DNA of 64,000 bases, from positions 372,001 to 436,000 of the forward strand of contig NZ_SOCT01000001.1 in the NCBI RefSeq assembly GCF_004364435.1, in the 5' to 3' direction. The notes beneath the pieces were generated by a model. That model was not told the origin of the DNA. It did not search any database and was given only the letters and a program-made list of their open reading frames with translations. Below are positions 17,152 to 25,358 of this stretch, piece after piece. The DNA is from Pseudomonas sp. LP_7_YM (GTDB lineage: Bacteria > Pseudomonadota > Gammaproteobacteria > Pseudomonadales > Pseudomonadaceae). Numbering within the stretch: position 1 is the first letter of the stretch; the number at the start of each line of letters is the position of its first letter. A program made the translations under genes and the position numbers.

Positions 17152-17667
17152 TCAACCGAGGGGTGATGTCTGCAAAGACATGATGGTGAGGATATCCTGC
17201 ACTGTGCTCTCCAGATACTTGCCCGCCCGATAGTCCGGTTTCACCGCATCCCCGCCGGCCACAACCTGTTGTGGACGCTCGACAAAGCGGCCAATCACCT
17301 GAAACCGATTATCGAGCACCAGCACCAAGGGTATCGAGATGCGCTCCAGCCCCAGACGCGCCTTCAATTCGTTTTCGGCGCGTCCTTTGCTGATGATCGC
17401 CACATCGATGTTCGGTTGGGCGCGTTGCAGGTAATCCAGGGCCGTGACATTGATCTGACAGTCCGGGCACCACATCTCGCCCGCGACCAGCAGATGAAAA
17501 GCGCCCTCGACGGCGTGCATGCGTTGCTGCGTAGCGGGGCTGATGGCATCAGCTTCGGTCAGTTTTCGCTGGATGTCGCGAACGGCGCTGATTTGCGCAG
17601 GCAGGCCATGGCGAACGAAGGATTCAAAATCCTCGCCGACGCTGAAGAGTTCTTCGTATGAGGTCAT
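17152..17667 (-). CDS. Thioredoxin-family protein (CPDC)
   Basis: 171 residues, ATG at 17667. After a helical N-terminus (YEELFSVGEDFESFVRHG) comes a thioredoxin-like core with the redox motif MWCPDCQINV (Cys pair about residues 68-71), the block VAIISKGRAENELKARLGLE and the cis-Pro region RISIPLVLVLD. The family is the YbbN-independent 'thioredoxin family protein' related to bacillithiol/bacilliredoxin-like reductases. It is probably a cytosolic disulfide reductase, as no signal peptide is seen. The partner is unknown. Confidence 0.8.
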   Translation of the reverse strand: MTSYEELFSVGEDFESFVRHGLPAQISAVRDIQRKLTEADAISPATQQRMHAVEGAFHLLVAGEMWCPDCQINVTALDYLQRAQPNIDVAIISKGRAENELKARLGLERISIPLVLVLDNRFQVIGRFVERPQQVVAGGDAVKPDYRAGKYLESTVQDILTIMSLQTSPLG

Positions 17668-17823
17668 GCTGGTTTCTCGGTTTGCAAGCCGGTAAGGCAT
17701 TCCGGTAGAAGCCACAGGGCGGGCGCATTATCAATAAGCCCGTCAGGGCAGGGGAGTGGCCCGATCATAACTGGCGGATGGGACGAATGCCCGAAGATCG
17801 TCGGGCCAGCGTCCACCGTTTTC

Positions 17824-17840
17824 GCTGCCGTCGTAACCTT
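17824..17840 (-). repeat. Intergenic repeat, AGGTTACGACGGCA core, copy a
   Basis: On the minus strand the sequence AAGGTTACGACGGCAGCG occurs between the thioredoxin-like gene and the LysR remnant. The same 14-base core plus CG is found at 30664-30679 and 34924-34940, always between genes. It is probably part of a larger degenerate intergenic repeat. Confidence 0.55.
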
Positions 17841-17893
17841 CGACGTTCCCTGCAGGTGTTTCGGTGCGGCGCAATTGGCGTGTGAGCGACAAG

Positions 17894-18413
<520 letters not shown>

Positions 18414-18434
18414 TCTATCTGCTCCAGTCACAAC

Positions 18435-18464
18435 GACGCCTCCCTCGTGGAGGCGTCTTCTTGT
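18435..18464 (+). terminator. Terminator of the katG remnant
   Basis: Stem GACGCCTCC / GGAGGCGTC with a 5-base loop followed by TTCTTGT, 21 bp after the katG remnant stop. Confidence 0.75.
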
Positions 18465-18574
18465 GTGAGATTCGTCGCATTCCCCAAGGGAATGCGCCTA
18501 TGAAAATCCTGAATTTCCTTTTGGCGTTCAGTCCTCGTAGCGTGTGCTTTTCCCGAGTATGGAGATCACCCCCT

Positions 18575-19207
18575 GTGAACGATGCCCGCTTGTGCCTGTA
18601 CGTCGACGCTCAATTTACCAGCCCCTACGCCATGTCCGTTTTTGTGGTGCTTCGTGAAAAGGGCGTCGAATTCGACCTGATCCCGGTGGATCTTGACGCC
18701 GGGGAAAACCACACCCTGGAATACGCCCATTTGTCGTTGACCCAACGGGTGCCGACGCTGCAGCAGGATGATTTTGCCCTGTCCGAATCCTCGGCCATTA
18801 CCGAATACCTGGAGGACAGCTTCCCCGACATTCCTGTTTATCCCGAAGGCCTGCGGCAACGAGCCAAGGCTCGTCAGATTCAAGCCTGGCTGCGCAGCGA
18901 TCTGGGACAACTGCGCCAGGAGCGTTCAACGTTGGTGGTGTTTTATGGACACAAAGCCCCGCAGTTGACAGACCTTGCGCAGGAGGCGACGCGCAAATTG
19001 ATCCATGCCGCCCGGACGCTGCTCGCCGATGGCCGCGAATATGTATTCGGTGAGTGGTCAATAGCCGATGTAGACCTGGCGCTGATGCTCAACCGTCTGG
19101 TTCTTAACGGCGACGCCGTACCTGCTCTGTTGGTGCAGTACGCTCAGCGCCAGTGGCAGCGGCCGAGCGTACAGTCATGGGTGAATCTGCAGCGACCGCC
19201 CCTGTAG
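18575..19207 (+). CDS. yfcF: Glutathione S-transferase YfcF
   Basis: 210 residues from GTG 18575 with GGAG 10 bases upstream. The sequence follows E. coli YfcF closely: LYVDAQFTSPYAMSVFVVL, EKGVEFDLIPVDLDAGE, the glutathione-site block DDFALSESSAITEYLEDSFP, then ARQIQAWLRSDLGQLRQER and FGEWSIADVDLALMLNRLVL, ending RPSVQSWV. YfcF has GSH-dependent peroxidase/transferase activity and contributes to peroxide tolerance in E. coli. Longer frames to 18410 add a stretch unlike the family and lack a ribosome site. Confidence 0.9.
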   Translation: MNDARLCLYVDAQFTSPYAMSVFVVLREKGVEFDLIPVDLDAGENHTLEYAHLSLTQRVPTLQQDDFALSESSAITEYLEDSFPDIPVYPEGLRQRAKARQIQAWLRSDLGQLRQERSTLVVFYGHKAPQLTDLAQEATRKLIHAARTLLADGREYVFGEWSIADVDLALMLNRLVLNGDAVPALLVQYAQRQWQRPSVQSWVNLQRPPL

Positions 19208-19289
19208 TTGCTGCTGGGACTGGCCGCCTGATGCGTCTGTCAGATCACTGACACGCAGTTGCCTGACGCAACTGCATCAGCCAGCGTTT

Positions 19290-20351
19290 TTACGGAATCA
19301 ACTTGCGCGCCCGGAGCTCGTCGAATACGTCGAAAAAAGCCTGATCACTGGCCTGAAATTCTTTGAAGCCCAGGGTGCGGCTTTTCGACATGTCCGTGAC
19401 CACCTCGATAGGACGGCCAAGGTCGGCGTCGGTGTGCCAGGGCGAAATCAAGCGATTGATATCCGGCTCGTTCAGTCCCTGTTCACGCACGATGTCGCTC
19501 CATGCCTTCTGGTCATCGGTCATTTGCGTTTCCAGGGGCGACGGGCTTGGCGGATAGGCCGCAGGATGAAGTCCGAAATACTCAGCGATCCGGCCCCACA
19601 TCCATTTCCAGCGGAATACGTCGCCGTTGGTAATGTTGAATGCCTGATTCGCCGCCGCCGGGGTCGTGGCGGCCCACAGTTGCTGCTTGGCCAATTGGCG
19701 TGCATCGGTCATGTCGGTGAGGCTGTCCCATTGCACCTGAGAGCCGGGGAAGACGAATGGACGACCTGTGGCTTTGCAGATCGAAGCGTACACCGCGAGG
19801 GTGGTCGCCATGTTCATCGCGTTGCCAACGGCCACGCCGGTGACGGTGTGCGGGCGGTGCACGCTCCAGGTAAAGCCGTCGCGCTTAGCGGCCGCAAATA
19901 CTTCGTCTTCCTGAGCGTAATAGAAGTTCTCGATGTCCAGACGACCTTGCTCCTCGCGGAACGGGGTCTGCGGCAGCGAACCCTTGCCGTAGGCTTCGAA
20001 CGGACCCAGGTAATGCTTGAGGCCTGTGACCAGCGCCACATGCTGTACGCATTTCGCCGGCCTCAGCGCATCCAGCACATTGCGCACCATGGCCGAGTTA
20101 ACCTTGATGTTTTCAGCCTCGGTGGCCTGCCGGGACCAGGTCGTGATGAAGACGTGTGTCGGTTTCAGGCCATCAAGTGCCTGTTTCACCGAGGCGGGGT
20201 CCTGCAGGTTCGCCGCGACCGGAATGACACCGGGGGCCGCTGAAGGATTGCGGGACAGGGCAGCCACCTGCCAGCCCTTGTCCAGCAGCAGTTCAGTGGT
20301 GGCGCTGCCAACGATGCCGCTGGCGCCAACGACCAATGCGGTCTGGGTCAT
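19290..20351 (-). CDS. PRISE-type SDR (progesterone 5-beta-reductase/iridoid synthase-like)
   Basis: 353-residue atypical short-chain dehydrogenase. The NADP motif is GASGIVG (9-15). The PRISE hallmarks are present: TGLKHYLGPFEAYG (about 110-123, catalytic Lys112) and ENFYYAQEDEVF (about 141-152, catalytic Tyr144 or 145), then VHRPHTVTGVAVGNAMN. PRISE enzymes reduce activated C=C bonds of enones with NADPH; plant members make cardenolides and iridoids, and bacterial members reduce small enones. ATG at 20351 is well placed with GGAG upstream. The gene stands alone. The natural substrate here is unknown, possibly plant-derived or a reactive enone. Confidence 0.85.
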   Translation of the reverse strand: MTQTALVVGASGIVGSATTELLLDKGWQVAALSRNPSAAPGVIPVAANLQDPASVKQALDGLKPTHVFITTWSRQATEAENIKVNSAMVRNVLDALRPAKCVQHVALVTGLKHYLGPFEAYGKGSLPQTPFREEQGRLDIENFYYAQEDEVFAAAKRDGFTWSVHRPHTVTGVAVGNAMNMATTLAVYASICKATGRPFVFPGSQVQWDSLTDMTDARQLAKQQLWAATTPAAANQAFNITNGDVFRWKWMWGRIAEYFGLHPAAYPPSPSPLETQMTDDQKAWSDIVREQGLNEPDINRLISPWHTDADLGRPIEVVTDMSKSRTLGFKEFQASDQAFFDVFDELRARKLIP

Positions 20352-20453
20352 GAGAGTCTCCTTTTAGAATGTTCAGCCATCAAGGCCCTGAACAGTCAGA
20401 GCCGATGGGTCTTGAAGAGGTTCAGCGTAACAACTAGCCGATGCACAAACGGT

Positions 20454-20936
20454 TCAGCCTACCAGCAGCGCGGTGCCGTACATGCCGAGGGCGAACACCA
20501 CATGACCGATAACATTTTGCAAGCGTGCGAGGGGTGGATTCGGCGCTTTATTGCAGGCAATACCCGCGCCCATCCCGGGCTGCAGAATGAACCAGCCCGC
20601 GCCCACAGTGACCAGGCCCACCACCAGTGCGGGAACGAAGGTCGCAAAGTGCGCCCACTGCACGCCCCAGACCAGCAATAACACAGCAGCAAACAGGATG
20701 CCGACCGCGTAATGCATGGCCCAGCCGATCTTCAGTTCGTTGCGTACTTCGGGGGATTGGTCGATGCCATTTGGGTGAACGAACTGGCCGTGGCGCATGC
20801 CGGCGAACCAGCGGCCCACCAGATGCCAGGATGGTGTGGGCAGACCGAGAGCCGCCTTGAGTAATTGCGCCCAGAGGTCGAGCAGGGCCGTACCGCCCAT
20901 GCCGATGAGCACAGCGAGCAAGAGAAGTTCGAACAT
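20454..20936 (-). CDS. DUF2938 inner-membrane protein
   Basis: 160 residues with four predicted membrane helices: LLLLAVLIGMGGTALLDLW at the start, YAVGILFAAVLLLVWGV, FVPALVVGLVTVGAGWFIL and VIGHVVFALGMYGTALLVG. The intervening loop WHLVGRWFAGMRHGQFVHP and the segment FILQPGMGAGIACNKAP are typical of DUF2938. No function is established for the family. Single gene upstream of the enone reductase, same strand, 100 bp gap. Confidence 0.82.
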   Translation of the reverse strand: MFELLLLAVLIGMGGTALLDLWAQLLKAALGLPTPSWHLVGRWFAGMRHGQFVHPNGIDQSPEVRNELKIGWAMHYAVGILFAAVLLLVWGVQWAHFATFVPALVVGLVTVGAGWFILQPGMGAGIACNKAPNPPLARLQNVIGHVVFALGMYGTALLVG

Positions 20937-21003
20937 GGCTTTCCTTGTGAGTGGGCGGTGACTGATGCCTGCGCAGTGGCGACGATCTGAACGCCTGCCG
21001 GTG

Positions 21004-21228
21004 TCAGGCGGCGTTCCACTCCACGTGAGTGAGGCCCAGCGCCTGGGCCTGACGTTGGGTCAGGCGCGGTACTTTATCAGAGCGGTACTTGGGAATCTGA
21101 CCGATGCCCGCATCCACAGTCGCCCAGTGCCAGGCCTCATTCTTGTCCATGGCAGCAGAGTGAATGTAGAACGTCTTATAGCTGCCGTGAATCAGGTAGT
21201 CGATCCGGAAGTGGTTACTGTTGGGCAT
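21004..21228 (-). CDS. Small conserved Pseudomonas protein
   Basis: 74 residues from ATG 21228 with GAGAGAAC upstream. It begins MPNSNHFRIDYLIHGSYKTF and continues with DKNEAWHWATVDAGIGQIP and a basic segment KYRSDKVPRLTQRQAQALG. The size and pattern resemble small uncharacterised proteins common in Pseudomonas (possibly the DUF6555 group, from memory). No signal peptide or membrane segment. A longer in-frame extension to 21489 overlaps the DUF2252 gene and is not credible. Confidence 0.65.
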   Translation of the reverse strand: MPNSNHFRIDYLIHGSYKTFYIHSAAMDKNEAWHWATVDAGIGQIPKYRSDKVPRLTQRQAQALGLTHVEWNAA

Positions 21229-21436
21229 GGCGGTTCTCTCTGAAGAAGGCGTGCGTAATGACCCGCAAAAGCACGTACTTTTAAAGTTGCTTGAAAAGCA
21301 GATCATCGGGCATGGAGATAATTCAGCCATTCTGCCGGCGAGGCTCTCGAACGGGCACGCAAGCTGCTTCGCAATATGTTGAAACATACACCTGAGGGGC
21401 AAGGTCAACAGTGCCTCTCCCTTCAAAGACAAACCC

Positions 21437-22621
21437 ATGAAGACCCCTCGCCCTGCCGCACGTCTGGAACCTCTCGACCAGCTTCGCAACTTGAAAATGG
21501 CCCGCTCTGCCCATGCTTACGTGCGCGGCAGTACTGTCCAGTTTTATGAGTGGCTTCATTCCCAATCCGGTCGCCGCCTGCCCAGTGGCCCGCCGGTATG
21601 GATCTGTGGGGACTGCCACGCTGGCAATTTGGGGCCCACCGGCGATCTGAAGGGGCGAATCGACATCCACATCCGTGACCTGGACCAGACCGTGATCGGC
21701 AACCCGGTACACGACCTGGTTCGGCTGGCGTTGTCGCTGGCGACCGCTGCCAGAGGCTCGGATCTGCCGGGCGTCGCCACGGCGCGGATGCTCGAGGAAA
21801 TGATGATCGGCTATGAGCAGGCGTTCGAGGGTCACAGCGACGAAGAGCCGCAGCGCCCCGCGCAGGTCAAGGCGGGCATGCGCAGCGCCGTGCAGCGGAC
21901 CTGGAAGCATTTGGCGCAGGAACGTATCGAGGACCTGCGCCCGACCATTCCGCTGGGCAAACATTTCTGGTCGCTGTCCAAGGCCGAACTCAGCGCACTC
22001 AAATCGCTGTGTGCCTGCGACGAGATTCACGCGTTGGTGACCTCGCTCAAAGGCCGTTCCAAGGGCGACAGCGTCGAGCTGCTGGACTGCGCTTATTGGG
22101 TCAAGGGTTGCAGTTCGCTGGGCCTGCTCCGGTATGCAGTGCTGCTGGGGGTTGGCAATGACGACGATCAGGAGTTCTGCCTGCTGGACATCAAGGAGGC
22201 CGTCGCTGCAGCGGCACCTCGCACCGCCAGGGCCGGTATGCCTCGAGACAACGCCAGGCGGGTAGTGGAAGGCGCGCGGCACCTTTCGCCGAGCCTGGGC
22301 GATCGCATGCTAGCCACGCGAATGCTCGATCACGGCTTCTTCATCCGCGAATTGCTGCCTCAGGACATGAAGCTGGAGCTCGATCAATTGAGCCAGCCTG
22401 AGGCGATGCGGGCCGCAGGCTATCTGGCCAAAGTGGTGGGTATTGCCCATGCGCGGCAGATGGATCTGGCCACCCGTGCCTCCTGGATACGTGAGCTGCA
22501 GGCTAACCGGTCGCAGACCCTGGATGCGCCGTCCTGGCTGTGGTCCAGTGTGGTCCAACTGGTAGGCAGTCACGAACAGGGGTATCTGGAGCACTGCCGG
22601 CGGTATGCGTTACAGAGTTGA
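21437..22621 (+). CDS. DUF2252 family protein
   Basis: 394 residues. The conserved DUF2252 blocks are visible: LKMARSAHAYVRGSTVQFYE near the start, VWICGDCHAGNLGP (about 54-67), IHIRDLDQTVIGNPVHDLVR (about 77-96), and later DYAL-like LLDCAYWVKGCSSLGLLRY and LDIKEA. The GDxHxxN and D-D elements recall aminoglycoside-phosphotransferase-like kinases, so a kinase fold is likely, but no substrate is known. The start codon at 21437 lies after AAAGACAAACCC with no strong ribosome site. Single gene. Confidence 0.82.
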   Translation: MKTPRPAARLEPLDQLRNLKMARSAHAYVRGSTVQFYEWLHSQSGRRLPSGPPVWICGDCHAGNLGPTGDLKGRIDIHIRDLDQTVIGNPVHDLVRLALSLATAARGSDLPGVATARMLEEMMIGYEQAFEGHSDEEPQRPAQVKAGMRSAVQRTWKHLAQERIEDLRPTIPLGKHFWSLSKAELSALKSLCACDEIHALVTSLKGRSKGDSVELLDCAYWVKGCSSLGLLRYAVLLGVGNDDDQEFCLLDIKEAVAAAAPRTARAGMPRDNARRVVEGARHLSPSLGDRMLATRMLDHGFFIRELLPQDMKLELDQLSQPEAMRAAGYLAKVVGIAHARQMDLATRASWIRELQANRSQTLDAPSWLWSSVVQLVGSHEQGYLEHCRRYALQS

Positions 22622-23004
22622 GGCACGCGGGTTGCCTGTGGCGCCAGGCGTGTCGTTTCAAAGCTGCTCTTGTCAGGCGACCGCCGCTGTTCCCGGAGAC
22701 GGATGGCTGACGTACTGGCTATTCGGTTGATTCATATTTTGCGGGTGCTGTTTGAATAAAAACGCGTTGGGTTGGCTTTTTTTATTTTTTGACTGCCGTT
22801 GGTCGGTTAGTACGCATTTCTTGTAAGAAGCGAGTTCGGCTCCGTCCGTCGCAAGCCTTCATGTTGCGCCGAATTAGCCCGCTGTATCTGCATCCCATGT
22901 TGTGAGCGAAACAGCTCGGATGGCGAACCTAAAAGTCGGCGGTTATTCGTTTAGCACGCCGATGATTCGTCAAACAGCCTCATAGCCTGATTGGGAGATT
23001 CACC
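22622..23004. other. Intergenic region before the manganese catalase
   Basis: 383 bp without a credible gene. It contains a T-rich run (TTTTTTTATTTTTT, about 22779-22792) that may end the DUF2252 transcript, a TTCTTGTAAGAA palindrome near 22820, and presumably the catalase promoter. No further structure was recognised. Confidence 0.5.
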
Positions 23005-23907
23005 ATGTTTCTTCACAATAAACGACTTCAATATACCGTTCGTGTAGCTGAGCCTAATCCGGGTCTGGCTAATTTGCTGCTTGAGCAGTTCGGTGGCGCC
23101 CAGGGTGAGCTGGCTGCAGCGACGCGCTATTTCACCCAAGCGCTGGCCGAGGAAGATCCAGGGCGCAAGGATCTGCTGCTCGACATCGCTACGGAGGAGT
23201 TGAGCCACCTGGAGATCATAGGCTCGATCATCGTCATGTTGAACAAGGGCGGCAAGGGCAAGCTGGCAGAGGGCGTGCAGGAGGAGGGCGAACTTTACCG
23301 GGACATCAACGGCGCGGGCAATGACTCGCATATCACCAGCCTGCTGTACGGGGGCGGTGCGCCGTTGTGCAACTCGGCAGGGGTTCCATGGACCGCCGCT
23401 TACATCGACACCATCGGCGAGCCCACTGCGGACTTTCGTTCCAATATTGCCGCTGAAGCCAGAGCGAAGATCGTCTACGAGCGCCTGATCAATGTCACCA
23501 CGGATCCGGGCATCAAGGACGCACTGGGTTTTCTGATGACCCGCGAGATAGCCCACCAACTCTCTTTCGAAAAAGCCCTGCATTCCATTCAACCAAACTT
23601 TCCTCAAGGCAAACTTCCGGGTATGCCGGAGTTCTCCCGCACGTACTTCAGCATGTCCAACGGCGAACCTAACGTACGCGGGCCGTGGAACAATGACCAC
23701 GATTTCCAATACGTGGAAAACCCGCATCCGGCCGTGGACGGCGGAGACGGTACGGCATCGGTCACCTTGAGCGATGCTGAGTTGGACGCGCTGGCGATGC
23801 TTACAGAGCGCACCAAATCCGACCTGTCTATTGATCCGATGACGGGGGCTGATCTTGGCTCCGGGTTGGCGCAGGGTGATACCCCACCGAGTGAGCGCAC
23901 GCGCTGA
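23005..23907 (+). CDS. Manganese catalase
   Basis: 300-residue non-heme dimanganese catalase (H2O2 to O2 and water), probably cytosolic. Metal ligands follow the family pattern: Glu35 in GAQGELAAAT, Glu65 and His68 in ATEELSHLE, a Glu in AAEARAKIVYE (about 150) and a His in REIAHQLSFE (about 183). The ferritin-like four-helix core is complete. The C-terminal part has family features (SRTYFSMSNG, RGPWNNDHDFQYV) and a low-complexity tail. ATG at 23005 follows GGGAG. A terminator is directly downstream. Typically RpoS-linked and induced in stationary phase or drying, which is an inference here. Confidence 0.92.
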   Translation: MFLHNKRLQYTVRVAEPNPGLANLLLEQFGGAQGELAAATRYFTQALAEEDPGRKDLLLDIATEELSHLEIIGSIIVMLNKGGKGKLAEGVQEEGELYRDINGAGNDSHITSLLYGGGAPLCNSAGVPWTAAYIDTIGEPTADFRSNIAAEARAKIVYERLINVTTDPGIKDALGFLMTREIAHQLSFEKALHSIQPNFPQGKLPGMPEFSRTYFSMSNGEPNVRGPWNNDHDFQYVENPHPAVDGGDGTASVTLSDAELDALAMLTERTKSDLSIDPMTGADLGSGLAQGDTPPSERTR

Positions 23908-23918
23908 TCAAAAACACA

Positions 23919-23955
23919 GGCCGCGCTGGTTGGACAGCGCGGCCCCTTATTTTTT
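23919..23955 (+). terminator. Terminator of the manganese catalase
   Basis: Perfect 10-bp stem GGCCGCGCTG / CAGCGCGGCC with a 6-base loop, followed by CCTTATTTTTTATTTT, 12 bp after the catalase stop. Confidence 0.88.
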
Positions 23956-23976
23956 ATTTTTATCGAGGGCTGGCTC

Positions 23977-24192
23977 ATGGCTTCTTCGTTCAAGCGCAGG
24001 CAGGCACAGGGGCATATCCAGGAAGAACAGGTAGAGGGTGTGGGGGAATTTGCTGGAAACGTAGTGGGTACGTTTGGTCGTACGGCGCAAAGTTATGAAG
24101 TCCAGGCGGCGATCCTGGCGCGGGGGATGCAAGCGGCGTTATTCGTCGAGCGGTTCAAGAAAGGTTTATTGAAGGTTCCCGGACGAGAGTAG
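23977..24192 (+). CDS. Small helical protein downstream of Mn catalase
   Basis: 71 residues, ATG at 23977 with GAGG upstream. It begins with a charged segment (MASSFKRRQAQGHIQEEQVE), followed by a mildly hydrophobic amphipathic region GEFAGNVVGTFGRTAQSYEV and an Ala-rich helix AILARGMQAALFVERFKKGL. No signal peptide. It lies beyond the catalase terminator, so it may be partly separately transcribed. Family unknown; it may be a small stress-induced protein. Confidence 0.55.
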   Translation: MASSFKRRQAQGHIQEEQVEGVGEFAGNVVGTFGRTAQSYEVQAAILARGMQAALFVERFKKGLLKVPGRE

Positions 24193-24374
24193 CCATTCGT
24201 GTCGCTAATCGTCCATCTTGCTCGTCCTCGCTATGCGCGGGTATTTAGCTTAGGGGCATCGGCTAAGGGTGCCGCTATCTATTGTTCAAGCGTCGCTGGG
24301 GTTTGCCGATTGCCAGACCCCAGCAGCGCTTCCAAGACAATCTGCCCCCCATACAAAGCCCGGGACTGCCTGGA

Positions 24375-25358
24375 TCACCGGCTCCGTGTCACCGTCAACA
24401 CCACCGCCGCGATTCGATCCGCTTGCTGATACGGGGCAGTGTCCAGCTCCTCACCAAACACATCAGGGTCCATCTCCCGATACGTCCACGCAAGTTCTGT
24501 CCTGTCGACCACTGCCCGAGCCTGCTCCAGAAACAGATCAACCCCGTCAACTGACGGCGCGCCGGTATACAGCACCAGACTCCCGCCAACCGTCAGGCGC
24601 GCAACGGCCTGTGACAGAATGCGCACGGACAGCGCCGAGCCCAGATGATCGCCACCGTGGCGATAGGCACGTTCCTGGGTATCTTGCATATAGGGAGGAT
24701 TGGCAACGATCAGGTCGAATTCGCCTGAGGTGCCCTCAAGAATATCGCTGTGATAGGCCGAAACGTTGTCGGTCCCGGCCAGCGCAGCGTTCACTGCTGT
24801 GAATCTCAGTGCGGTGGGGTTGATATCCACGGCCAGTACCTGCGCATCGCGGCGGGCCCTGGCGATCAGAATGGCGCCCGCGCCACTGCCGCAACCAATG
24901 TCTACCGCCGTGCGGACAGGGTGGCTTGAGCTGCGCAGGTGTTCCTCGATCGCCTGAGCGAAGCGATAAGTGTCGGGGCCGAAAAATACTGAGTCGTTAG
25001 CGACAGTGGGAAAGCTGGAATGCACGAACAACAGATCATCCAGGCAGGACCAACGCACATCGCTCACCCACATTCCCGCGTGAGCACGCAGCACGCCGCT
25101 GTCCAGCAGCGCTTCCAACTCCGCTTCGGGAAGCAGGTCGCTTTCGAACGGCCGGCTCCAGCCAAAAATGTCCCTGAGGCTTCGCGCCTGGCGATTCCCT
25201 TCCCGCGCATTGACGCGCTGATGCGTCAGTGGGGTGACGGTCACGAAGCGGTAGTTTTCCGCATTCAGATGCTGGCCAAGGCGCAGCAGCGCGAGATCGT
25301 GACTTTCATCGGCCGATTCGTCAGCAAGGGGCGCAACCAGAGGTTCAAGGTGATTCAT
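24375..25358 (-). CDS. Class I SAM-dependent methyltransferase
   Basis: 327 residues. The Rossmann SAM site is VDIGCGSGAGAILIA (about residues 165-180) with the acidic end VLAVDINPTAL, and the active-site tetrapeptide is NPPY (LIVANPPYMQD). The NPPY motif is typical of N-methyltransferases acting on planar amino or amide nitrogens (HemK/RlmG-like). The N-terminal 140 residues (VTVTPLTHQRVNAR, SDLLPEAELEALLDSG) resemble methyltransferases that follow iron-containing redox genes. ATG 25358 overlaps the stop of the upstream diiron oxidase (ATGA), so the two are translationally coupled. The substrate is unknown. Confidence 0.85.
   Translation of the reverse strand: MNHLEPLVAPLADESADESHDLALLRLGQHLNAENYRFVTVTPLTHQRVNAREGNRQARSLRDIFGWSRPFESDLLPEAELEALLDSGVLRAHAGMWVSDVRWSCLDDLLFVHSSFPTVANDSVFFGPDTYRFAQAIEEHLRSSSHPVRTAVDIGCGSGAGAILIARARRDAQVLAVDINPTALRFTAVNAALAGTDNVSAYHSDILEGTSGEFDLIVANPPYMQDTQERAYRHGGDHLGSALSVRILSQAVARLTVGGSLVLYTGAPSVDGVDLFLEQARAVVDRTELAWTYREMDPDVFGEELDTAPYQQADRIAAVVLTVTRSR

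Noticed and set aside
21004..21489. Extended start for the small 74-residue protein
   Set aside because: The extension overlaps the start of the DUF2252 gene and lacks a ribosome site; ATG 21228 fits better.
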